NCBI RefSeq assembly: GCF_030548295.1
Contig: NZ_JAUOSB010000023.1
Coordinates: forward strand, 1 to 40,811
Reading direction: 5' to 3'
From: Wenyingzhuangia sp. 2_MG-2023
GTDB lineage: Bacteria; Bacteroidota; Bacteroidia; Flavobacteriales; Flavobacteriaceae
DNA length: 40,811 nucleotides
This document shows positions 17,532 to 26,676 of this stretch, piece after piece (position 1 is the stretch's first letter; the number at the start of each line of letters is the position of its first letter). The position numbers were made by a program, and so were the translations under genes. The notes below the pieces were generated by a model. It was given only the letters and a program-made list of their open reading frames with translations. It made no database searches and was not told where the DNA came from.

Positions 17532-19757
17532 ATGGAAACTTTAGATATCAAAACCGGTTTAGACAAAAATGTCGTCAGTGTTAAGGAATTTGTTTATAAA
17601 AACATTACTCCTTATGTAGGAACAGATGCTTTTTTAGTAGGTCCTAGTAAAAAAACAATAGCACTTTGGGAAGTATGTAAAAATGCAACTCTAGAAGAAA
17701 GACAAAACAACGGTGTTCGCTCTGTAGATGTAAATACCATTTCTGGAATTGCCAATTTTGAAGCAGGATATATAGATAAAGAGAACGAAGTGATTGTTGG
17801 TTTGCAAACTGATGAACTGTTAAAAAGAGCGATGAAACCTTTTGGAGGTTACAAAGTGGTACAGAAAGCATTGCAAGAACACGGATTAGAACCTAGTGAA
17901 GAAGTAAACAGATTGTTTACCAAATATGTAAAAACACACAACGATGGTGTATTTGATGTGTATACTAGCGAAATTAAAAAATTTAGATCTCTTGGTTTTT
18001 TAACAGGATTGCCTGACAATTATGCTCGTGGTAGAGTTATTGGAGATTACCGTAGAGTGGCTTTGTTTGGAATTGACAAATTGATTCAAGACAAAAAAAG
18101 TGATTTAGAAAATATTACAGGCCCCATGTGTGATGCTACCATCCGATTGAGAGAAGAAGTAGCAGAACAAATAAAAGCTTTAAAAGATATGATTGTGATG
18201 GGAAATCATTACAATTTAGATTTAAGTCGTCCTGCCAACAATGCTCAAGAAGCCGTTCAATGGACTTACATGGCTTATTTGGCTGCGGTAAAAGAACAAG
18301 ATGGTGCTGCAATGTCTTTAGGAAACGTATCTACTTTCTTAGATATTTACATTGAACAAGATTTAAAAAATGGAGTGATTAATGAGATAGAAGCTCAAGA
18401 ATACATCGACCAGTTTGTGATGAAATTAAGAATGGTTCGTCATTTACGTATGGCTGCTTATGATGAAATTTTTGCAGGAGATCCTACTTGGGTTACAGAA
18501 GCTATTGGAGGAATGTTGAACGATGGTAGAACAAAAGTAACCAAAACAGCTTTCCGTTTCTTACACACTCTGTACAATTTAGGTCCATCACCAGAACCAA
18601 ACATTACTGTTTTATGGTCTCCTAAATTACCCGAAAATTTCAGAAAATTCTGTGCAAAAGTAGCAATAGACACTTCATCAATTCAGTTTGAAAACGATGA
18701 TTTGATGCGTACTTCTAGAGGATCTGATGATTACGGAATTGCTTGTTGTGTTTCTTACCAAGAAATAGGAAAACAAATTCAGTTTTTTGGAGCTCGTACC
18801 AACTTAGCTAAAACTTTATTGTTAGCTATTAACGGAGGGAAATGTGAAATTACAGGAACTCAAATGGTCAAAGGAATTGACAAGTGTGATAATGAATACT
18901 TAGACTTTTACACGGTAATGTCTAATTTTAAAACGGCAATGAAACAAGTAGCAGGTGTGTATAACGATGCCATGAACATCATTCACTACATGCATGACAA
19001 ATACTATTACGAAAAAGCACAAATGGCATTGATAGACACCAACCCTCATGTAAACATTGCTTACGGTATTGCAGGTTTGTCTATTGTTGCAGATTCATTA
19101 TCTGCTATTAAATACGCAAAAGTAAAACCGATTAGAAATGAGCAAGGTTTGACTGTTGACTTTGAAATTGAAGGAGATTTTCCTAAATACGGAAACGATG
19201 ATGATCGTGTAGATATTTTTGCTCACAATGCTGTAGAAGATTTTAACAATGAATTAAAAAAATTACCTGTATATAAAAATGCAGAACCAACATTGTCTGT
19301 GTTAACAATTACCTCTAATGTGGTGTATGGTAAAAAAACAGGAGCAACTCCAGATGGTAGACCTAGTGGTGTACCGTTTGCTCCTGGAGCCAACCCAATG
19401 CACGGACGTGATACCAATGGTGCAATTGCTTCGTTAAATTCCGTAGCTAAAATTGATTACAAAGATTCTCAAGATGGAATCTCTAATACCTTCTCTATTG
19501 TTCCTAAATCATTAGGAGCTACTCAAGAAGAAAGAATTGATAATTTGGTTGCTACATTAACCGGTTATTTTACCAACGGTGCGCAACACTTAAATGTAAA
19601 TGTTTTAGACAAAGAAACATTGTTAGATGCAATGGAGCATCCAGAAAATTACCCCCAGCTTACAATTCGTGTATCGGGTTACGCTGTGAATTTCATCCGA
19701 TTGACCAAAGAACAGCAGTTGGAAGTAATCACTCGTTCTTTTCACGAATCTATGTAA
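17532..19757 (+). CDS. pflB: Formate C-acetyltransferase (pyruvate formate-lyase)
   Basis: A 741-residue glycyl-radical enzyme that splits pyruvate with CoA into acetyl-CoA and formate without oxygen. The paired catalytic cysteines are C405 and C406 in [10 protein letters not shown]. The glycyl-radical site is G716 in RVSGYAVNF near the C-terminus. Many blocks match the E. coli enzyme, for example [20 protein letters not shown] and [16 protein letters not shown]. Start codons at 17499 and 17502 would add 10-11 residues, but a promoter-like element lies there, so 17532 is chosen. The activating enzyme and an OFA transporter follow. The enzyme implies that this organism can ferment or live with little oxygen. 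Confidence 0.97.
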   Translation: METLDIKTGLDKNVVSVKEFVYKNITPYVGTDAFLVGPSKKTIALWEVCKNATLEERQNNGVRSVDVNTISGIANFEAGYIDKENEVIVGLQTDELLKRAMKPFGGYKVVQKALQEHGLEPSEEVNRLFTKYVKTHNDGVFDVYTSEIKKFRSLGFLTGLPDNYARGRVIGDYRRVALFGIDKLIQDKKSDLENITGPMCDATIRLREEVAEQIKALKDMIVMGNHYNLDLSRPANNAQEAVQWTYMAYLAAVKEQDGAAMSLGNVSTFLDIYIEQDLKNGVINEIEAQEYIDQFVMKLRMVRHLRMAAYDEIFAGDPTWVTEAIGGMLNDGRTKVTKTAFRFLHTLYNLGPSPEPNITVLWSPKLPENFRKFCAKVAIDTSSIQFENDDLMRTSRGSDDYGIACCVSYQEIGKQIQFFGARTNLAKTLLLAINGGKCEITGTQMVKGIDKCDNEYLDFYTVMSNFKTAMKQVAGVYNDAMNIIHYMHDKYYYEKAQMALIDTNPHVNIAYGIAGLSIVADSLSAIKYAKVKPIRNEQGLTVDFEIEGDFPKYGNDDDRVDIFAHNAVEDFNNELKKLPVYKNAEPTLSVLTITSNVVYGKKTGATPDGRPSGVPFAPGANPMHGRDTNGAIASLNSVAKIDYKDSQDGISNTFSIVPKSLGATQEERIDNLVATLTGYFTNGAQHLNVNVLDKETLLDAMEHPENYPQLTIRVSGYAVNFIRLTKEQQLEVITRSFHESM

Positions 19758-19858
19758 ACTAAACCATTATTATAATTTGTTGTAGGGGTTCAAAAAACAA
19801 AATTGTCTCTTTATTAGAGTCCACTTTTTAAAAAAACAAAAAGTATCATTAGTGTTTT

Positions 19859-20641
19859 TTGAATCCCTTTTTTACTTTAAAACTTAAGCCTATCAAAACT
19901 TCAGACCACACATTAAGCGTTCATTCCATAGAATCATTTGGTACGCACGACGGACCTGGAATAAGAATGGTTATTTTTTTGCAAGGATGCAAACTAAAAT
20001 GTCTGTATTGCCACAATCCTGACACGATTGATACGCATGGAGGTACGGAATATGAAATTGAAGAACTAGTACAACGAGCTGTTAAAATGAAAGCTTACTT
20101 TGGAGACAAAGGAGGAGTAACCGTTTCGGGTGGAGAACCCATGTTACAAGCAAAAAATCTTATCACTTTTTTTAAAAGACTTAAAGAAGAAGATATTCAC
20201 ACCAATATAGATACCAACGGTAGAGTATTGAATCATCCCGTTATTGAATTGTTAGACAAACACACAGATTTGGTGATGTTAGACATCAAACACATGACAG
20301 AAAAAGGATATCAATACATTACAGGAGAAAAAAATAAAGAAACATCCTTTTCTTTTGCCAACTATAGAGAAACATCTGGTAAAAAAATGTGGTTGCGATA
20401 TGTCTTGATTCCAGAAATCACCAATACTCCAGAATTGTTACATGCACTAGGAGACTACTTTAAAGATTTTGAAACTATTGAACAAATAGAATTGCAACCT
20501 TATCATAAGTTGGGAATTCACAAATGGGAAGCCTTGGGTTGGAAGTATGAATTGGAACATGCTAGAGAAAACACCGAAGAAGAGCTACAGAACGCTGCCA
20601 ATATTCTAAGTAAATACTTTAAAAAAGTAAAAATTAATTAG
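19859..20641 (+). CDS. pflA: Pyruvate formate-lyase-activating enzyme (radical SAM), non-ATG start
   Basis: A radical SAM enzyme of about 260 residues that abstracts hydrogen from the PFL glycine using S-adenosylmethionine and a [4Fe-4S] cluster. The cluster motif CxxxCxxC is C44, C48, C51 in GCKLKCLYCHNPDT; GGVTVSGGEPML binds SAM. It matches E. coli PflA from SVHSIESFGTHDGPG to the C-terminus. No ATG precedes this conserved block: the frame is closed by TAG at 19850 and the only standard start codon is TTG at 19859. That TTG falls directly behind a T-run, so the exact start is uncertain. It lies 101 bases after pflB. Confidence 0.93.
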   Translation: MNPFFTLKLKPIKTSDHTLSVHSIESFGTHDGPGIRMVIFLQGCKLKCLYCHNPDTIDTHGGTEYEIEELVQRAVKMKAYFGDKGGVTVSGGEPMLQAKNLITFFKRLKEEDIHTNIDTNGRVLNHPVIELLDKHTDLVMLDIKHMTEKGYQYITGEKNKETSFSFANYRETSGKKMWLRYVLIPEITNTPELLHALGDYFKDFETIEQIELQPYHKLGIHKWEALGWKYELEHARENTEEELQNAANILSKYFKKVKIN

Positions 20642-20655
20642 AAAAACCAAACTTT

Positions 20656-21912
20656 ATGAATTCACAAAAAATAAAAAATCGTTGGTTAATAGCTGTTTCC
20701 TCAATTGGTATACATCTATCAATCGGTTCTGTTTATGCTTATTCGGTAATCACCAATCCTGTAAAAGATATTTTTGGAGTAGAAGGAAGTGTCATCAAAT
20801 GGGCTTTTAAAATCACCATCTTAATTTTAGGATTGTCTGCTGCTTTTCTTGGAAAATGGGTAGACAAAGTTGGTCCTAGATTAAGTGGTACTACTGCTGG
20901 TATTTTTTACGGTGTAGGTATTTTAGGAGCAGGATTGTCTGTGCAACTAGGGTCTTTACCTCTATTTTTTATTAGTTATGGTGTTATTGGAGGAATTGGT
21001 TTGGGCTTGGGATACATTACTCCGGTAAGCACCTTGGTCAAATGGTTTCCAGACAAAAGAGGCTTGGCTACTGGAATGGCAATTATGGGCTTTGGTTTTG
21101 CTGCTCTAATCTTTGGTCCTATTATGGCCAAATTATTTGAATCTGTAGGTGTTGCCAACACCTTTTATATTTTAGGAGTTGTCTATACCATTATTATTTT
21201 AGCTTCAGCAAGTTACATAGAAAGACCTCCTGTAGGATATGCACCTGCTGGATTTAAAGATGGAAACAACAACAAAGTAAAAGCAGACATGGCTAATTTA
21301 ACTGTGAATGAAGCCGTTAAAACTTCAAGATTCTATTATTTATGGATCATGATGTTCATCAACACTTCTTGCGGTATAGCACTGATTGCTGCTGCCAGTC
21401 CAATGGTACAAGAAAAACTAAACTATACACCAATGGAAGCTGCTGCAATTGTTGGTTTTATAGGTGTTTTTAATGGCTTGGGAAGACTGTTGTGGTCCAC
21501 GCTCTCTGATTATATAGGAAGAGTAAATGTTTATATTCTATTTTTTGTTTTTCAAATAGCCGCTTTTTACTTTTTACCCATCATTGGTTCCGAGGTTATG
21601 TTTCTAATAATTCTGTTTACCATTATCACTATGTACGGCGGAGGTCATGCAACATTACCCGCTTTTGTAGGAGATTTATTTGGCATCAAACAATTAGGAG
21701 CTAATTATGGACTTATTTTAGCTTCATGGGGATTTGCAGGTGTAATAGGTCCAACTATTTACGATGTGGTTCTATCTAAAACAGGTTCGTTAGAAATTAC
21801 TTTGTGGGTATTCTCCTTATTGTTTATTGTCGCTTTAATCATATCTATATTGATGAAAATGCAAATTATAAAAGCTTACCAAATACAAAAACTAAGAATT
21901 TCCATGACTTAG
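20656..21912 (+). CDS. OFA-family MFS transporter (oxalate/formate antiporter-like)
   Basis: A 418-residue, 12-helix major facilitator of the oxalate:formate antiporter (OFA) family. Typical features are the first helix with SIGIHLSIGSVYAYSVITNP, the loop GKWVDKVGPRLSGTTAG, and GLGYITPVSTLVKWFPDKRG between helices 4 and 5. It starts 14 bases after pflA, so it belongs to the pfl operon. Export of formate (or exchange of formate or lactate with another carboxylate) is the plausible role; the family also contains lactate transporters, so the substrate is inferred from context. It ends at a good terminator. Confidence 0.9.
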   Translation: MNSQKIKNRWLIAVSSIGIHLSIGSVYAYSVITNPVKDIFGVEGSVIKWAFKITILILGLSAAFLGKWVDKVGPRLSGTTAGIFYGVGILGAGLSVQLGSLPLFFISYGVIGGIGLGLGYITPVSTLVKWFPDKRGLATGMAIMGFGFAALIFGPIMAKLFESVGVANTFYILGVVYTIIILASASYIERPPVGYAPAGFKDGNNNKVKADMANLTVNEAVKTSRFYYLWIMMFINTSCGIALIAAASPMVQEKLNYTPMEAAAIVGFIGVFNGLGRLLWSTLSDYIGRVNVYILFFVFQIAAFYFLPIIGSEVMFLIILFTIITMYGGGHATLPAFVGDLFGIKQLGANYGLILASWGFAGVIGPTIYDVVLSKTGSLEITLWVFSLLFIVALIISILMKMQIIKAYQIQKLRISMT

Positions 21913-21934
21913 TTGATTATTTTTTTCTGAAAAT

Positions 21935-21961
21935 GACCGGCTTAATAGTCGGTCTTTTTTG
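21935..21961 (+). terminator. Intrinsic terminator of the pfl operon
   Basis: An 8-bp stem (GACCGGCT / AGTCGGTC, one wobble) with a TAAT tetraloop is followed by a T-tract. Confidence 0.85.
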
Positions 21962-21990
21962 TTTCTACTAAAAAAAAATAATTATCTTCG
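21959..21990 (+). promoter_or_regulatory. Promoter for the membrane ATPase gene
   Basis: TTG at 21959-21961, a 21-base spacer and TATCTTCG at 21983-21990 (one mismatch to TAnnTTTG) lie 29 bases before the GTG start codon. Confidence 0.5.
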
Positions 21991-22019
21991 GCTCGTAATA
22001 AACCCCAATAACGCTACTT

Positions 22020-23021
22020 GTGGAAAAGATCAATTCTAAAACATTCATAAAACAATTATTTGTCAAAGATTTATTCGGAAAAGACTCTCACAGAGGTGTT
22101 AGCTTGACTTACGCATGGTTGGCCAATCAATTAGGACATTTTACATTAGGTTTTTTCCCTAGTATTGTATTGAGTCTTGTCTTTAAAAATGAACATCCTC
22201 CTATATATTACAGCATTATTGTAGCATCTGTTTGGGCGTATTTTGAAGTTTTCAACCTTGTTCTTCCTTTATTTTTTGCTAAAAAAGACATGGTTTTCAA
22301 ACCTAAATGGAGTCATTTAATTTTTGACACCATTACAGATGTTCTTTATTTTGCATTGGGAGCTATGGTTTCTTGCGTTGTCATCAACCCAAGCAATCTA
22401 AATATAAAATGGGTGTCTATTATACTACTCGTTCTTTTGTTTTACCCATTTATTTATTGGTATACAACCAGAATTTACCAACAATATGCCTACTTTCCTT
22501 TTCAATATAGATTGTCTCAATGGAAAGGTGAATTTTTAGACGATGAAGAAAAACAAATTGTTGAAACCTATGTAAAACAAGCTCCTAAATCTACTGGAAA
22601 TCATATTTTGATATATGGTAGTGTAAATGAAGGAAAATCCAACCTTGGAGTTGCCATAGCTAACGAACTAGCTTTAAAAAAACAAACTTGTACTTACACA
22701 ACTGCAACAAAACTTTATAGTTTATTTCACTCTCCTGATCAGATAAACAACGAACTGTTGTGGACATGGAACAATTGTAAGTTTCTAGTCATTGATGATA
22801 TTACTCCCGACAAGTACAATACTGTTTCTCATAACGATTTTCTAAAACTTATCGACACTTTAGAAAGTGAAGAAACTAAAAGTAAAGAAATTCTCAAAAA
22901 CAAAAATGTAATTTGGATTTTAGGAGTTAACAAAGAAGATGAAAAAGAAGAATGGTCAGAACTTTTAGAAACTATTGGCGTGCCTAACTCTAAAATTAGT
23001 ATTGTTAATCTTTCTTATTAA
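22020..23021 (+). CDS. Membrane-anchored P-loop ATPase, DnaC/IstB-like
   Basis: A 333-residue protein starting with GTG. The N-terminal half has about four hydrophobic segments (roughly 38-56, 63-87, 99-122, 130-147). The C-terminal half is a cytosolic P-loop domain: Walker A GSVNEGKS at 200-207 and Walker B FLVIDD at 255-260, followed by NVIWILGV, which suits a sensor strand. The P-loop domain resembles the helicase-loader/IstB type of AAA+ ATPase, but those proteins are soluble, and I know no named family with this membrane fusion. It stands alone, between the pfl operon and a convergent regulator. Its function is unknown; a membrane-tethered ATP-driven remodelling role is only a guess. Confidence 0.8.
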   Translation: MEKINSKTFIKQLFVKDLFGKDSHRGVSLTYAWLANQLGHFTLGFFPSIVLSLVFKNEHPPIYYSIIVASVWAYFEVFNLVLPLFFAKKDMVFKPKWSHLIFDTITDVLYFALGAMVSCVVINPSNLNIKWVSIILLVLLFYPFIYWYTTRIYQQYAYFPFQYRLSQWKGEFLDDEEKQIVETYVKQAPKSTGNHILIYGSVNEGKSNLGVAIANELALKKQTCTYTTATKLYSLFHSPDQINNELLWTWNNCKFLVIDDITPDKYNTVSHNDFLKLIDTLESEETKSKEILKNKNVIWILGVNKEDEKEEWSELLETIGVPNSKISIVNLSY

Positions 23022-23048
23022 CACAATTAAACCATTCGTTTTTTTGTA

Positions 23049-23780
23049 CTAAAGAATGTTATTTTGATAAGCAAATCCTATCAAGTGAGGTAAACTTTTT
23101 ACATTAAATCTTTTGTACAAAGGAATTATTCTCTTCTCAATTGCTGATTGAGAAACACCTAGTTCTTCAGCAATTTCTTTAAATGCAAAACCTTTGGCTG
23201 CTAAAACCAAAGCTTCTCTCTCTTTTCTAGAAATTGCATAGTGCTGAAAAAGTTCTTTGTTTAGAGCTTCTTCAAATTCGTTAACTTTAGGACCATAAGC
23301 TGCATATTGCATTACATTTCCTAATCTTAGCGTTTTAATCAATTCAGAATAACCAATAATTTCTTCTATCTGCCCGTCTTTAGCTTTGTGAATTCCTACT
23401 CTAGAAAACAAGGGTACTATAGTTCCATCTTTATGAATTTTTTCCAATTCCAACGTAAAACTATATTCCTCTAAATCTTCTGTAATACTCTTTAGAAACA
23501 TCATGGCTTTATCATTCAACTCTGCCGAAAACCTTAAAAACTTAGGAGTAGTAATGGTCACAATAGTCAACATAGTAATCTCATCATCTCTATAGCCTAA
23601 AATTTCTTCCCATCCTTCTGCATACACCATTCTATTCTCTTTAAAAGAATAAATGTAAACTGCCTGATTTGGAAAGCTAGGTAGAGTAGCATTGTAGTGT
23701 TTGTAAATAGCGTGATTCTGATCTACAGGAACATTTGTTAGCAAGCTTTTAGAATAAGAACCAATATTTTCTATATCCAT
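23049..23780 (-). CDS. PAS-like sensor with LuxR-type DNA-binding domain
   Basis: A 243-residue transcription regulator. Residues about 40-145 look like a PAS fold (VYIYSFKENRMVYAEGWEEI, then DGTIVPLFSRVGIH), usually a small-molecule, redox or protein sensor. Residues about 183-243 form a LuxR/GerE helix-turn-helix: SRKEREALVLAAKGFAFKEI with GVSQSAIEKRI as the recognition part. There is no receiver domain or membrane segment, so it is a cytosolic one-component regulator with unknown ligand. It converges on the membrane ATPase gene with a 27-base gap. The divergent side faces a candidate small RNA promoter. Confidence 0.88.
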   Translation of the reverse strand: MDIENIGSYSKSLLTNVPVDQNHAIYKHYNATLPSFPNQAVYIYSFKENRMVYAEGWEEILGYRDDEITMLTIVTITTPKFLRFSAELNDKAMMFLKSITEDLEEYSFTLELEKIHKDGTIVPLFSRVGIHKAKDGQIEEIIGYSELIKTLRLGNVMQYAAYGPKVNEFEEALNKELFQHYAISRKEREALVLAAKGFAFKEIAEELGVSQSAIEKRIIPLYKRFNVKSLPHLIGFAYQNNIL

Positions 23781-23815
23781 TTTTTAGTAATTCATAAAAC
23801 TGCGTAAAGACACAG

Positions 23816-23846
23816 TTGTAAATAATTAATTAGAAATCTATCTTTG
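23816..23846 (+). promoter_or_regulatory. Consensus promoter not followed by a convincing gene
   Basis: TTG at 23816-23818, a 20-base spacer and TATCTTTG at 23839-23846 match the Bacteroidota consensus exactly. It points to the right, away from the PAS-LuxR gene and towards the 3' end of bshC, where no plus-strand gene of normal length exists. Confidence 0.6.
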
Positions 23847-23851
23847 TATTG

Positions 23852-24001
23852 TAGGGATTTGCACGTAAATACCTAAATAAATAAGAATTGCAAAATTACG
23901 TTTTTTATTTATATCACGACATAAATTGGGGAGAATTTGCTATGAAAAAGAAAATATTCGTACCCATCAAAAAAGTGTTAGTTAACTCTAACACTTTTTT
24001 A
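23852..24001 (+). ncRNA. Candidate small RNA (about 150 nt)
   Basis: The interval is bounded by a consensus promoter (23816-23846) and a strong hairpin terminator (23969-24001), which would give a transcript of about 150 nt. Inside there is an ACGTAA/TTACGT inverted pair (23863-23868 and 23896-23901) and an overlapping AAATAAATAA/TTATTTAT pairing, so two alternative folds are possible. It does not match any RNA family I know. A 41-codon frame starts inside it but crosses the terminator. Support is structural only. Confidence 0.4.
23969..24001. terminator. Bidirectional intrinsic terminator
   Basis: A 13-bp stem (AAAAAAGTGTTAG / CTAACACTTTTTT) with a 6-base loop has T-tracts on both strands. 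It can end the candidate small RNA on the plus strand and bshC, whose stop is about 145 bases away, on the minus strand. Confidence 0.85.
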
Positions 24002-24145
24002 TTTTTGTCAACTAAACACTTGATTTTTGCTGCTTTATCACAAATCATACATTTCTTTTTTATCTAAGTTACTCAAATAAATCTTTATAGAACCAACCTT
24101 CTAACACTTGTGTATCAATTCACTTTCACATCAAAACCATAGACG

Positions 24146-25750
24146 TTAATTTTTTAAGAAAACCACACTAAACTGCATTTCTAAAGGATCTAAAACAGCA
24201 AACAACTTATCTATAAATGGTTTTCCATAACTTTCATAATAATCTGAAAAATTACGTTGTCTCTCTTCTAAAGTTTGATTCGGAAATAACTCATTTTGAA
24301 GCAACTCTATGCGTGTAACCAAATCGTACATTTGTTTCTTTTCTGCTTTCAACAATCTTTTTTCCAAATGTTTCAATCCTTTTAACTGCTTTACTTCTTG
24401 TGCTTTTACTGCCCCTACAAAAGATTTGTCTGTTTTTGCTGCTAGCAATTCCAATTCTTTAAAAGTAGTTATCAATTGATTTCGTTTGCTTTCAAAGTCA
24501 AAATTGATTTGCGAACGTTCTTTTACTTTTTTTGAAATCAGTTCATTTTGAGTCAAAAAGAAATCCGTAAAATCAACTTGTAATTTTCTAGCTTTTTGCT
24601 GCTGTTTTTCGGTAACCAACAATGCTGAATTCCTAAGTAACAACATCGGAAAAGGAACTTTAAAAGCTTTGAAAGTAGTTTTTAGTTGCATCCAATAAGC
24701 CAACTCACCTCCTCCTCCAACATAACATAAATTGGGCAAAATAACTTCTTGATACAAAGGTCTCAACAAAGCGTTTCCTGAGATTACATCTGTAGAATTT
24801 TCTGTAGATTTTAATACCTCTAAAGGAGAATTGAATTGTAATGATGTCTCATTTACTTGAAAAACACCCTCTTTTTTAAGAATACGTTCTCTAAACTGAT
24901 CTCCAATATAAAACAAATTTACCTCTCTAGGATTTACTTGAATCTTATATCCTTCTTTTTCTAATTTTAAATTGGTTTCAGATACATTTTTAAAACTCGT
25001 CTGTGCTTCCAACTCTTGCAAAGCATACGGTTTAAACAATGCTTTTAATTCTTTATCATCTCCATCAATCACTACCAAACCATATTCTCCAAACAAAGCA
25101 TTGACCAAATAACGAGATGCATCCGTCAAATTTTCATTTTTCAAGTAGGCTTTTTTAAAGATCTCTCTTAATTCCTCTGCATTTTTCCCAAAGTTCAATT
25201 GGCTAGAAAATTGTTCAAAAACAGCATCCAATCCTTCTGTAGACAAACGTCCTACTGCTCCTGAAGCTTCTCGTTTCCAAGATATTTTTTTCCCTTTTGA
25301 ATTAAAATACTGTATTTCTTCAAAATCATGATCTTCTGACGCCATCCAATACACTGGCACAAAGTTTTGTTTTGGATATTTTTCCTTTAAACTTTTACAC
25401 AAATTGATTACAGAAATAATTTTGTACAAAAAATACAAAGGGCCTGAAAACAAATTTAGTTGATGTCCTGTAGTTATGGTAAATGTATTGGGCAAAACCA
25501 ACGTGTTTATGTGTTCTTGAGTCAACACACTTGTCTTTAATCCAACATATTGTTGTTCTAAAGCATTGGCTAGTATTTTTCTGCTTTCTGATGAATAAGA
25601 AGCTCCTTTTTCTTGAATCTGAGCTTCAAAATTATCAATTGAAGGAAAACGGTTGTAGAAGGGTTGAATAGTTTCTTTTTGTGCCAAATAATCAAGTATT
25701 ATTTTAGAAAAATATCCAGTGTTTTTATAAGGTATTTGTAGGCTTTCCAT
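24146..25750 (-). CDS. bshC: Bacillithiol biosynthesis cysteine-adding enzyme
   Basis: A 534-residue BshC, the ligase-like enzyme that adds cysteine to glucosaminyl-malate in the last step of bacillithiol synthesis. Recognisable blocks are TFTITTGHQLNLFSGPLYFL, VPVYWMASEDHDFEEI and VGGGGELAYWMQLK, with a long coiled-coil-like charged region near the C-terminus (about 395-490). The size is normal. BshA and BshB are not in the window, which is usual because the genes are often scattered. It is transcribed alone from a consensus promoter. Bacillithiol is the low-molecular-weight thiol of Firmicutes and many Bacteroidota, in line with the redox genes nearby. Confidence 0.95.
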   Translation of the reverse strand: MESLQIPYKNTGYFSKIILDYLAQKETIQPFYNRFPSIDNFEAQIQEKGASYSSESRKILANALEQQYVGLKTSVLTQEHINTLVLPNTFTITTGHQLNLFSGPLYFLYKIISVINLCKSLKEKYPKQNFVPVYWMASEDHDFEEIQYFNSKGKKISWKREASGAVGRLSTEGLDAVFEQFSSQLNFGKNAEELREIFKKAYLKNENLTDASRYLVNALFGEYGLVVIDGDDKELKALFKPYALQELEAQTSFKNVSETNLKLEKEGYKIQVNPREVNLFYIGDQFRERILKKEGVFQVNETSLQFNSPLEVLKSTENSTDVISGNALLRPLYQEVILPNLCYVGGGGELAYWMQLKTTFKAFKVPFPMLLLRNSALLVTEKQQQKARKLQVDFTDFFLTQNELISKKVKERSQINFDFESKRNQLITTFKELELLAAKTDKSFVGAVKAQEVKQLKGLKHLEKRLLKAEKKQMYDLVTRIELLQNELFPNQTLEERQRNFSDYYESYGKPFIDKLFAVLDPLEMQFSVVFLKN

Positions 25751-25798
25751 AGTATTTTATGTAGTAGAAATATAGGTCGTAAAATTTTTACTGAATTA

Positions 25799-25832
25799 CA
25801 AATTTACAAAGAGATCAAAATACATTCAGCAA
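25799..25832 (-). promoter_or_regulatory. Promoter for bshC
   Basis: On the minus strand, TTG (25830-25832), a 23-base spacer and TAAATTTG (25799-25806) match the Bacteroidota consensus, about 50 bases before the bshC ATG. Confidence 0.65.
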
Positions 25833-25865
25833 TTATCATTCTGATTTCTTAAAATGCAAGCAAAT

Positions 25866-26621
25866 TTACTGCCGAATATTTTTTAAACGAGTCCAGGCCC
25901 TTTTATTTCTTAGCGTGTACAAATAAAAACAGCTAATATCTAATAAAAAATAAAACAAACTAATTCCACTAGGCGGATTGTTACTCGGTAAAAAAGAAAA
26001 CATACCAAAGGCAGTGTCTGGCCATTTCCAACATCCAAAAGCGGTTCCTCCTATTTCTAAGGCCGCGACTAATAAGTACATAGAAAAAAAGAACAATCTA
26101 TGTTTGGGTCTTTTCCATAGCAATAAAAACACACAGAGAGTCATGACAAAACCAAAAACATCTTTAAAAAAAACAAGGTAGACCGTAGACAACAACGCTA
26201 TAAAAATAGCAAAAACCTGCTCTACACTTTTATGATTTTTTTTCACCACCGATGCCTTGCTAAACATAAAAATTCTACCATAAAGTGCTGCATGCCCCAA
26301 AGGCACATACAAAGGAACATTTTCCAAACGATACGTGTACATATCCAAACCTCTAGAAAAAAAATGCTCTCCTAAAAAACCAATGAATACAGCATAAATC
26401 ATAGATTCTTTAACTCTAGGTGTAGATCTAAAATACATTTTTAGAAACCCCAACAGCATTAAAATATTTATAGGAATTTGAGACGGAGTAACGTGTTCTG
26501 AAAAATAAATACTATCAAAAAACAAGACAAATACAAACAGTACAAAACGTCCTATTTCTCTATTAAAGATTGATATTATTCTACTCAAATCTTTTTTCTC
26601 AACGGATAAGATACGAAGCAT
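25866..26621 (-). CDS. Multi-pass membrane protein of unknown function
   Basis: A 251-residue protein with about seven hydrophobic segments and short polar loops. Conserved-looking motifs include LPSNNPPSG near residue 212, EIGGTAFGCWKWPDTAFGMF just before it, and VPLYVPLGHAALYGR around 105-119. The Trp/Pro-rich C-terminal loop followed by NPPSG recalls integral-membrane enzymes, but I do not recognise the family and assign no function. It lies between bshC and a PP-loop ATPase gene with a gap of more than 50 bases on the upstream side, so it may be transcribed alone. Confidence 0.7.
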   Translation of the reverse strand: MLRILSVEKKDLSRIISIFNREIGRFVLFVFVLFFDSIYFSEHVTPSQIPINILMLLGFLKMYFRSTPRVKESMIYAVFIGFLGEHFFSRGLDMYTYRLENVPLYVPLGHAALYGRIFMFSKASVVKKNHKSVEQVFAIFIALLSTVYLVFFKDVFGFVMTLCVFLLLWKRPKHRLFFFSMYLLVAALEIGGTAFGCWKWPDTAFGMFSFLPSNNPPSGISLFYFLLDISCFYLYTLRNKRAWTRLKNIRQ

Positions 26622-26676
26622 TTACAAATTTGTTTAAACGTTTTACAGATTCGTAAATGTAAGAAAAGCTCTGCTT

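Noticed and set aside
22020-23021. IstB of an insertion sequence
   Set aside because: There is no adjacent istA transposase and no terminal inverted repeats, and the N-terminal membrane domain is foreign to IstB.
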